Part shown: positions 15,927 to 22,109 of the stretch, piece by piece | Numbering within the stretch: the first letter of the stretch is position 1 | How the letters are laid out: every line of letters starts with the position of its first letter | NCBI GenBank assembly: GCA_002498185.1 | Contig: DAGO01000026.1 | Span: forward strand, 5,365 to 27,473 | DNA length: 22,109 bases | DNA from: Euryarchaeota archaeon UBA10 | GTDB lineage: Archaea; Thermoplasmatota; Poseidoniia; Poseidoniales; Poseidoniaceae | Reading direction: 5' to 3' | The notes under the pieces: model-generated | What the model was told of the DNA's origin: nothing | Databases searched by the model: none | What the model saw: the letters and a program-made list of their open reading frames with translations, nothing else | Program-made: the position numbers and the translations under genes

Positions 15927-17432
15927 ATGGTGGCGAGTGATTGGACTGAACGCCACCGCCCGAAGAGTGAGCGCCAATTGGAAGGAAACGAGGCACAACG
16001 CAAGAAAATACGTGCTTGGTTAGACCAATGGAAAGAAGGCCGACCAAAAAAACCAGGTCTACTATTAATCGGACCACCTGGAGTAGGTAAAACAACAGTT
16101 GCAAGAGCCGTAGCTGCCGACATGGGGTGGCAAGTGATTGAATTAAATGCTAGCGATGCTAGAAATGCTGGTGCCATCAGGAAGGCAGCAACCCACGCAT
16201 CTACTCACGGCTCACTATTCATGACACCCGGACAGAAGCCTCCTCGAACTTTGATTTTACTAGATGAAGTCGACCACTTATCAGGAGGGCTGCGTGAAAT
16301 TTCTGCAGATAGAATCTCATCAATAGTTTCGGGAGAAGATTTTGATGATTCAAAGGCATTGAAGGGAGACAGCGGTGGAAAAGCCGAGTTACTAAATCTA
16401 TTAGCAGATACTAGACAACCTGTAATTCTAGCATGTAACGACGAAATGGGTCTATGGGGTAGAACTTCATCAACCTGGAGAACAGCTCGGGACAGATTCT
16501 CTAAACATCTAGTTCCAATCCGTTTCGAAAGAGCATCTGATGAAGCGCTCAGAAGGATTGCATTGCGAGTAATCAAAGAAGAAGGTTTCACAGCCGACCC
16601 TGGTGCTATCGATGAACTCGTGAAAAATAATCCAGGTGATTTACGTGCATTGGTTAGAGATTTACAGGTAATGTGCTCGCTAATCGATTCAAATTTGACT
16701 AGGGAAATGGTGAAACAAAATATCGAAACCGGAGTTAGAGATACTACAGTCGAAATTTTCCCGGGCTTGGATATGCTATATCGCTCAAGAACTGCTCAGA
16801 ATGCAATGAAGGCTGCAAGATCTTTGGACAAGAGTCCGGATGATATGGTAGCGTGGGTTTCGTGGAATAACGGGGTTGTTTTCACCGACCAAGGTGCTGT
16901 TCGAAGGGGTTCATCATCGCTCTCACTCGCTGATTGTCTATTGACAACTCGGTTTAGAAATACCGCACACCGCTCTTGGTACTGGTCTTCCAATCTGTCC
17001 GGTCTTTCCGCTAGCGTAACGATGCCTAAGCCAGTTGAGGGAAGAGTATTCTGTTCATATCCGGGATTTTTGCGACGTGGTTCAGCTTGGGTAAAGCGTT
17101 CGGTCGTAGACAGACTTGCAGAAACATGTGGCTGCTCAAAGAAAGCAGTGCGTGAAGAATTACTTCCATCTTTAGTTGCGGTACAATCGGAAAACAGTGA
17201 AGATTTTTCGATATCTCTAGCACTTGGTCTTTCACCTGAAGAGCATGCAGCAATTTGTGGGTTGTCGATGTCTCATCGTACAACAAAAGAATTGCTTGAA
17301 AGGTACGCCAAAGAATTGGAAAAGGCAACTCTACAGCCAGAAGCCACGCCAGTTGAGCATACAGTCAATGAAATGGAAGCAGATGAGGAAGAAGAAACCA
17401 AGCCCGATTCCGGACAAACCACGCTGTTTTGA
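15927..17432 (+). CDS. rfcL: Replication factor C large subunit (clamp loader)
   Basis: RfcL pairs with RfcS to load the PCNA sliding clamp onto primed DNA. The 501-residue AAA+ protein starts with the RFC-type WTERHRPKSERQLEGNEAQ block. It has Walker A GPPGVGKTT (49-57), Walker B LILLDEVD (109-116) and sensor 1 ILACND (167-172), then the lid and collar helical domains. An acidic linker ends in SGQTTLF, a C-terminal PCNA-interaction-like motif that lacks the usual final aromatic pair. Between Walker B and sensor 1 is an extra segment of roughly 25 residues (about 121-150, rich in Ser, Asp and Glu) compared with RfcL proteins as I remember them. The ATG at 15927 is used; the following GTG would shift the start by one codon. 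The stop abuts that of trkH. Confidence 0.94.
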   Translation: MVASDWTERHRPKSERQLEGNEAQRKKIRAWLDQWKEGRPKKPGLLLIGPPGVGKTTVARAVAADMGWQVIELNASDARNAGAIRKAATHASTHGSLFMTPGQKPPRTLILLDEVDHLSGGLREISADRISSIVSGEDFDDSKALKGDSGGKAELLNLLADTRQPVILACNDEMGLWGRTSSTWRTARDRFSKHLVPIRFERASDEALRRIALRVIKEEGFTADPGAIDELVKNNPGDLRALVRDLQVMCSLIDSNLTREMVKQNIETGVRDTTVEIFPGLDMLYRSRTAQNAMKAARSLDKSPDDMVAWVSWNNGVVFTDQGAVRRGSSSLSLADCLLTTRFRNTAHRSWYWSSNLSGLSASVTMPKPVEGRVFCSYPGFLRRGSAWVKRSVVDRLAETCGCSKKAVREELLPSLVAVQSENSEDFSISLALGLSPEEHAAICGLSMSHRTTKELLERYAKELEKATLQPEATPVEHTVNEMEADEEEETKPDSGQTTLF

Positions 17433-19067
17433 TTAGTCCTTATCTTCAGACCGATCTTCCATCTTCTCAAATAGTTCACGAATTAATTTGACCGAAGCCC
17501 TATCCGGTGCTTCTCTTTCTTCCCTAGCCCATGTTCTCGGGTGCAATAATAGCAATGCTGTCATCAATTCTAGACGTCCAAACCACATTAGAATTGATGT
17601 GATAATTAACGAAGGTGTTCCCATCGATGCCCAAGTGTTTGATGGGCCATAGTCCCCCAAAGTCGGCCCTGTATTTCCAAGAGATGAAGCAACTACAGCG
17701 ACAACAGATTCGAAATCCGAATTAGGCATAGTTACTGCCAAGACAATACATGAAAGAGCGAATAGTCCGGTCCAAACGAATAGCATTCCTACAATCAGTC
17801 CTAGTCTATCATTATCTACAACTTCGTCGTTCATTCTGATTTGAACGACACGCTTTGGCTGTGCAATTCTTCCGATTTCTCTCCACGCTATTTTCAAGGC
17901 GAGTTTTACTCTCATTAGCTTCAATCCACCGCTAGTTGAGCCAGCACAAGCTCCTACAATCATTAGCAGGAATAAGAAAATGTGAGTTACAACTGGCCAT
18001 AGCATGTAATCGGAATTAGTGTATCCAGTACTCGTACCTATAGAAACTACAGTAAACAAAGAATCGAATAGTCCATCATCGATTCTACTTCCTTGTGACA
18101 TAAGTGCAATGAATACAAACAGAGTTGTTGCTAGAATTACCAAAACATAACTTCGTCCTTCTTGGTCTGCGAACACTTTGTCCCACTGCTTTTCCCATGC
18201 TAACCAAATTAAAGTGAAATTCACACCAGCAAGGAACATGAAACAGATGATGATGGATTCAACAACGAAACTATCGTAGTACGCAATCGAAGCATCGTGT
18301 GTTGAGAATCCTCCAGAAGGCATCGTGGTAAGGCCATGATTGAATGCATCGAAGATGGTCATCCCTCCAACACCCCATAGCAACACAATCTCAAGTGCTG
18401 TTAGAATGATGTAAATCGTCCAAAGAGCAAGCGCTGTTTCTTGCAACTTAGGACGTAATCTCGAGAGCGAAGGTCCAGTCAATTCCGCTCTTGCTAACGC
18501 CATGCCACCTCCGAGAACTCTAGAAAGCAACATCAAGCCAAGCATGATGATTCCCATTCCACCTAGCCATTGTGTTAGAGACCTCCAGATGAGAATACCT
18601 TTTGGTTGAGCATTGATACAATCAGGAGTAGTTCCAGGAATACAATTTGGGCTCATTGAGTGCTCGATAACTGTAGCTCCTGTTGTTGTAAAACCAGACA
18701 TCGATTCGAACCATGAGTTAACGAATCCTCGGCCTATGTCGGCCATCTGGGACCCATCAGTAAATGGTCCATGAAATACTCCGCCGAGCCAAAATGGTAG
18801 ACTGCCAATCAATACAGCTACTGGCCAAGCCAATGCAACTGCAGCAAAAGCCTCCCTGTCTCGAAGCCGCTCAGTTGTATCTGAGCGAACTCCAATACTA
18901 AGCAAAGACAGTCCGATTAGTCCAGAAAACAGAATTGGTATCATGAACGAAATCAATGCTGTGTTAAACCCATCTAACCACCAAGTAATCAGGAAACTGA
19001 ATGACAATGGTATCAGCATTGCCATCATCGTCCATCCGACGATTAGTGAAAGTACGTCTCGGCGCAT
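17433..19067 (-). CDS. trkH: TrkH-family potassium uptake channel subunit
   Basis: The membrane channel subunit of Trk/Ktr K+ uptake, 544 residues from the ATG at 19067, built of four M1-P-M2 repeats. The four pore-loop filters are visible: SGFTTTGAT (about 124-132), MPSGGFSTHD (249-258), GTSTGYTNSD (344-353) and SLGNTGPTLG (462-471), each with the filter glycine. The ATG at 19067 is chosen because it lies 7 nt after the trkA stop with GGTG overlapping the end of trkA as a Shine-Dalgarno-like sequence, and it starts just before the first membrane helix. The ATG at 19103 would overlap trkA by 29 bp and add 12 residues. It is last in the operon with trkA, its cytosolic regulator. Its stop abuts that of rfcL. 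Confidence 0.94.
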   Translation of the reverse strand: MRRDVLSLIVGWTMMAMLIPLSFSFLITWWLDGFNTALISFMIPILFSGLIGLSLLSIGVRSDTTERLRDREAFAAVALAWPVAVLIGSLPFWLGGVFHGPFTDGSQMADIGRGFVNSWFESMSGFTTTGATVIEHSMSPNCIPGTTPDCINAQPKGILIWRSLTQWLGGMGIIMLGLMLLSRVLGGGMALARAELTGPSLSRLRPKLQETALALWTIYIILTALEIVLLWGVGGMTIFDAFNHGLTTMPSGGFSTHDASIAYYDSFVVESIIICFMFLAGVNFTLIWLAWEKQWDKVFADQEGRSYVLVILATTLFVFIALMSQGSRIDDGLFDSLFTVVSIGTSTGYTNSDYMLWPVVTHIFLFLLMIVGACAGSTSGGLKLMRVKLALKIAWREIGRIAQPKRVVQIRMNDEVVDNDRLGLIVGMLFVWTGLFALSCIVLAVTMPNSDFESVVAVVASSLGNTGPTLGDYGPSNTWASMGTPSLIITSILMWFGRLELMTALLLLHPRTWAREEREAPDRASVKLIRELFEKMEDRSEDKD

Positions 19068-19074
19068 CTTGGTT

Positions 19075-20490
19075 TCACACCTTGAATTTCTTCTCCAAAT
19101 CATCTACACGATCAGGAGGCAAGAATATGGTCAAACGGTCTCCCTCGAGCAATGTCTTTGTTGAAGAGGGTCGCATAGTTTCCCATTCTTCATGTATGTT
19201 TTTCCTTTGAATGAATGCAACTTTACACCACTCTGGAAGTCCAGCTTCAGCGATTGTTTTACCGGCAAATTTCACGTTTGAATTGATTGGTAAACAAATT
19301 CCGATTACATCAGGAACGCTGGACAGTACTGCATACGGCCCTGGTAGTTCAGAATGGATTTTAGCAAGAATAGTATCTATTGCAACACGCTTTCTATCTA
19401 CTGAGAATGTGATCCCCATTCTTCTAACAACGTTCACTAGGTCAGCGTCATACAAAATTAGTCCGGTTCTTTCAACACCTAAGTCGCTAGCCAGCAAAAC
19501 TGCTGCTATTGATGCGTGGTCATTATCCAGTGCAGAAATTGCAATATCATGTGATGAAATCTCAATTTCAGATAGCAAATCTTTGTCAAGGTGGTCACCG
19601 TGTATAATTTCAATACCTCTTCGGTTCCCTAGGTCGGAGCCAGCAAGATTGTTCGCTTTCTCTAGGTCTCTTTCGACTATTGTTACGGTTCCGTTAGCAT
19701 CAAGCCAAGCTTTTGCTAACCTTGTGCCTATCAACCCTGCTCCAAATATAGCAACCTTTGGACGGTCTGGGAAATCTATGTGTTCGTGCCCAAATATTCG
19801 AAGAATCCTGTTGAATGATGCTTCGCCTGCAGTAGCGATTGCAACACGATCTTTGGGTAAAATCTGGTCGTCGGCAATCGGAACTCTACCCGGTTCACCA
19901 TCCCTTTTCAATCCCACAATAAGAGGCATACCGCCTTCTACTCTAGCTCCTGACTCCCTTAGTGTACGATGTACGACCCCGCCTGCTTCTGATGTGACGT
20001 CCAACTCGACAATGTAAGCATCTGCTTCGAAAGGAATTACTTCAGTTAGGGATGAAGAACGTAATCCAGACATCAATCTCTCAATCGCACCATCCACAGG
20101 ATGTACTACGTGATCTACTCCAGCCCATTTGGAGAGTTTACCAGATTGATGTTCTTCTAGGAACATTGGATTTCGAACTCTACAAATTGTCATTAATTCT
20201 CCTTTACCGCCAGTTTGCTCTTCATGAACGTGCTTTGCTAATGCACAAGACAAGATGTTTCTCTCATCCGAGTTAGTCGCAGCCACATAAACTTGGGCGG
20301 TTTCGATCCCAGCCTCGATGAACTTTTGTCGTTGTGTAATGTCTCCATGAAGAACAAGAATATCCATTCCTTGAGAATTTTTGACAGCTCTTGCATTGTT
20401 GTCAACAAGAACAACATCCTTGTCTTCACTGCGCAGTGCTCGTGCAAGGCCGGTTCCTACACGACCTCCTCCGCCAATGATTACCCTCAT
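19075..20490 (-). CDS. trkA: TrkA, two-RCK regulatory subunit of K+ uptake
   Basis: The cytosolic gating ring subunit of the Trk system, 471 residues, with the full duplicated layout TrkA_N (about 1-125), TrkA_C (about 145-225), TrkA_N (245-365), TrkA_C (385-470). Both nucleotide-binding Rossmann motifs are intact: GGGGRVG at 6-12, with acidic D30 at the end of the second strand, and GAGLIG at 250-255, with E273. It binds NAD(H) or ATP/ADP and gates TrkH. The start at 20490 is chosen over the ATG at 20511. It overlaps the upstream stop codon as ATGA, a GGAGAGG Shine-Dalgarno sequence precedes it, and MRVIIGGGGRVG is the usual N-terminus of the family. Confidence 0.95.
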   Translation of the reverse strand: MRVIIGGGGRVGTGLARALRSEDKDVVLVDNNARAVKNSQGMDILVLHGDITQRQKFIEAGIETAQVYVAATNSDERNILSCALAKHVHEEQTGGKGELMTICRVRNPMFLEEHQSGKLSKWAGVDHVVHPVDGAIERLMSGLRSSSLTEVIPFEADAYIVELDVTSEAGGVVHRTLRESGARVEGGMPLIVGLKRDGEPGRVPIADDQILPKDRVAIATAGEASFNRILRIFGHEHIDFPDRPKVAIFGAGLIGTRLAKAWLDANGTVTIVERDLEKANNLAGSDLGNRRGIEIIHGDHLDKDLLSEIEISSHDIAISALDNDHASIAAVLLASDLGVERTGLILYDADLVNVVRRMGITFSVDRKRVAIDTILAKIHSELPGPYAVLSSVPDVIGICLPINSNVKFAGKTIAEAGLPEWCKVAFIQRKNIHEEWETMRPSSTKTLLEGDRLTIFLPPDRVDDLEKKFKV

Positions 20491-22040
20491 GAGAAATCCT
20501 CTCCTAACCATTTGTTATCCCAAGTGCCACCTATTACTTTGTAACCTTCAGTGTAGAATGATCTCAAGCGCTTGAAATCATTACCTGAAATCGAGCCTCC
20601 TGCATAGTATCCATCTACATTGTCCCAAGGTGCTTCTTCAATCCAGTCAATGTATGCAGTTGGTGTATGGACCAGCCACTTGCGATTTACTACGTCAACG
20701 GCTCCTTCAACATAACATGTTTCTAGAATCACTCCATTTTTTTCGCACCATTCTTCGGACATTGGCAACATAATGTATGCCCAGGCGTGTCCTTCCCATG
20801 TCTGAAATTGCGAATCCGTTAGTGCCCCAAACACATACCAAGTCGGGATTCCTTTAATCCGCATGATACTCATGAAAGCATTGGACTGCTCGTCACAATC
20901 ACCAATTCCTGCTTGCAAACATTGCTCGCCACTGCGAGCTACGTTAGGTGCAGCAGTGTCGTATGGAACATTTGTATTCAACCAATCAAATGTTGCTCTT
21001 GCGTAAGCATATGCATTATTTTTCAAATTTGATGGAAGTGAGGCTTCAATACTTGCTGCCGTTTGATGAACCAAAGGAGCAGTATTCTGTCTTCCATCGA
21101 TTGCCCATCCATATTGTCCGCCGCGGTCATACCAAGGGTTGTCTGAGAACTCATTGACTCTAGCACCCATACCTCTTTCTGAAATATCATCGAAGGTTCC
21201 CGAGCGATGTACGCTTACACCTTCGGATTTCCCGTCGATTTTACCATCCATTCTTGTTGAATGCCACCAAGTGTGTGTTGCAGAATGTAGGGTCACTGCG
21301 AAATCTACTGTCTCGTGAGTTCCACTCGGTACATCGATCGAAACCCTAACGCATGGGCCATGTGGGCAGAAATCAGAACCAGAACCTTGTCCTGGCCACC
21401 AAACCTCATTACCATCCTGAGTTAAAATCGCATTAGCTTTACTGCGGTAAGGTAATCCATCGCTAGGTATGGTTATGACCTCGCCATCGATTCTTAATTC
21501 CATATCAATTATGGTTTGAATGTTAGACTTTGCAACTTCAGTCCCGTCATCGTATGCCAAAGCCACAGCGCCTCCTTCATTGCTAGTAACATCCATTGGG
21601 AGAGGGATTGATTCTTCCAAGTGGCCATTACCCGAGCCATTGTTCCACAAATCAATGCTACGAACAACTGTGTATTCTGCCTCAAGAGGATATACCTGAT
21701 AGGGTGCAACTGCCTCCATCAGATAATCTTCGACCTCTGCCCATTTAGCCAGAACGAATTGTCGAGCCTCTGGGGTGAAAAATACGAATGCTATGAAAGC
21801 GACCAATCCTAATTGATTGATTCGACTCCTTTTTTTCCTACCTCGGCGTTTTGGATTCGCCTTGCTCATTTGCGCTTGCCGAGGCGCCATTCCATGCTTC
21901 GCTTTTCTAGTTGGTGAACGCATGAATTCGCCCTTCACCCTGGAATCCATTCCTGATGCACCAGTGATTACTCTGCCACAACTGTAGCAGATAGAATCGC
22001 CCGGCAGGGTTTGGGCGCGACAGAAGGGACATGTTCCCAT
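20487..22040 (-). CDS. Zinc-ribbon, single-pass membrane protein with transglutaminase-like domain
   Basis: The 517-residue protein has an N-terminal zinc ribbon (C4, C7, C18, C21), a very basic stretch (about 44-73, ending RRGRKKRSR), one membrane helix (about 75-90) and a large domain after it. The basic flank suggests the N-terminus is cytosolic and the rest external. The C-terminal part (about 340-460) has a transglutaminase/protease-like triad: Cys382 in GIGDCDEQSNAF, His418 in EGHAWAYI and Asp449 in GAVDVVNRKW. Such domains act as cysteine peptidases or crosslinking enzymes; the substrate is unknown. It is the first gene of the trkA-trkH operon, overlapping trkA by 4 nt. A TATA-like TTTATTA at 22084-22090 (minus strand) would give a leader of about 20 nt. 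Confidence 0.82.
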   Translation of the reverse strand: MGTCPFCRAQTLPGDSICYSCGRVITGASGMDSRVKGEFMRSPTRKAKHGMAPRQAQMSKANPKRRGRKKRSRINQLGLVAFIAFVFFTPEARQFVLAKWAEVEDYLMEAVAPYQVYPLEAEYTVVRSIDLWNNGSGNGHLEESIPLPMDVTSNEGGAVALAYDDGTEVAKSNIQTIIDMELRIDGEVITIPSDGLPYRSKANAILTQDGNEVWWPGQGSGSDFCPHGPCVRVSIDVPSGTHETVDFAVTLHSATHTWWHSTRMDGKIDGKSEGVSVHRSGTFDDISERGMGARVNEFSDNPWYDRGGQYGWAIDGRQNTAPLVHQTAASIEASLPSNLKNNAYAYARATFDWLNTNVPYDTAAPNVARSGEQCLQAGIGDCDEQSNAFMSIMRIKGIPTWYVFGALTDSQFQTWEGHAWAYIMLPMSEEWCEKNGVILETCYVEGAVDVVNRKWLVHTPTAYIDWIEEAPWDNVDGYYAGGSISGNDFKRLRSFYTEGYKVIGGTWDNKWLGEDFS

Positions 22041-22083
22041 TGTTATCTAGGCTGAACGGTACCCCCATGAAGGTTCTGCCCTG

Positions 22084-22090
22084 TAATAAA
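22084..22090 (-). promoter_or_regulatory. TATA-like box for the transglutaminase-like / trkA / trkH operon
   Basis: TTTATTA on the minus strand lies 44-50 nt before the ATG at 22040. Transcription would begin about 20 nt before the start codon. It is the only TATA-like element visible in the 69 bp available before the window ends. Confidence 0.3.
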
Positions 22091-22109
22091 AGTGAAATTG
22101 TCTTAATTG

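Noticed and set aside
19211..20017. Plus-strand frame of 268 codons opposite trkA
   Set aside because: It is antisense to an intact trkA; its serine- and proline-rich translation is typical of a shadow frame.
20490..20511. trkA start at ATG 20511
   Set aside because: It would add MVRRGFL before the family-typical MRVIIGGGG. The 4-nt ATGA overlap and the GGAGAGG sequence support 20490.

Overview
The window looks like a compact chromosomal segment of a marine planktonic euryarchaeon, most likely of the Marine Group II/III (Poseidoniales-like, Thermoplasmatota) type. The archaeal signature genes are TiaS (tRNA-Ile2 agmatidine synthetase), the large clamp-loader subunit RfcL, an archaeal/eukaryal-type glycyl-tRNA synthetase and an archaeosortase-like protein. 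The marine group assignment is an inference from moderate-to-low GC, tight packing, and a very large membrane-anchored surface protein built of lectin, LamG, PPC-like and EF-hand modules. I see no rRNA, tRNA, CRISPR array, insertion sequence or prophage gene. The longest gene-free stretch is only about 150-180 bp.

Layout. Bases 1-273 hold the C-terminal end of adenylosuccinate lyase (purB). Bases 263-2441 hold four small genes and are the least understood part: a four-helix membrane protein, a one-helix membrane protein divergent from a tandem-CBS protein, a RecA-fold ATPase-like protein whose Walker A has lost its lysine, and another one-helix protein. Bases 2482-4196 hold a two-gene minus-strand operon (a HAD phosphatase of the GmhB/HisB-N type, then TiaS). 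Bases 4248-5207 encode an archaeosortase/exosortase-family membrane protein, and 5198-8614 the giant surface protein running toward it. Bases 8712-14036 encode a very long Lhr-type DExH helicase. After a divergent promoter region come glyS (14215-15885) and rfcL (15927-17432) on the plus strand. The window ends with a minus-strand operon (22040 down to 17433) of a zinc-ribbon/transglutaminase-like membrane protein, TrkA and TrkH.

How the parts relate. Core information-processing genes (TiaS, GlyRS, RfcL, Lhr) are interspersed with envelope genes (surface protein, archaeosortase, transglutaminase-like protein, K+ uptake). All four convergent gene pairs abut or overlap at their stop codons (11-bp and 10-bp overlaps, two exact abutments), leaving no room for separate terminators. 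Within operons, start codons sit at 4-nt overlaps or a few bases after the previous stop, often with GGTG/GGAG-type Shine-Dalgarno sequences. First genes mostly lack such sequences, and several have a TATA-like element about 25-33 nt before the start codon, which suggests leaderless transcripts. The clearest exception is upstream of glyS, where a near-perfect Shine-Dalgarno sequence serves a 17-codon upstream ORF that overlaps the glyS start out of frame.

Most worth a second look: the glyS upstream ORF; the archaeosortase with no obvious substrate nearby; the CBS / degenerate-ATPase / small membrane protein cluster; the transglutaminase-like protein translationally coupled to K+ uptake; and a 7-bp inverted repeat around the TATA box of the first membrane gene. 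All calls rest on reading the sequence; no database search was possible.
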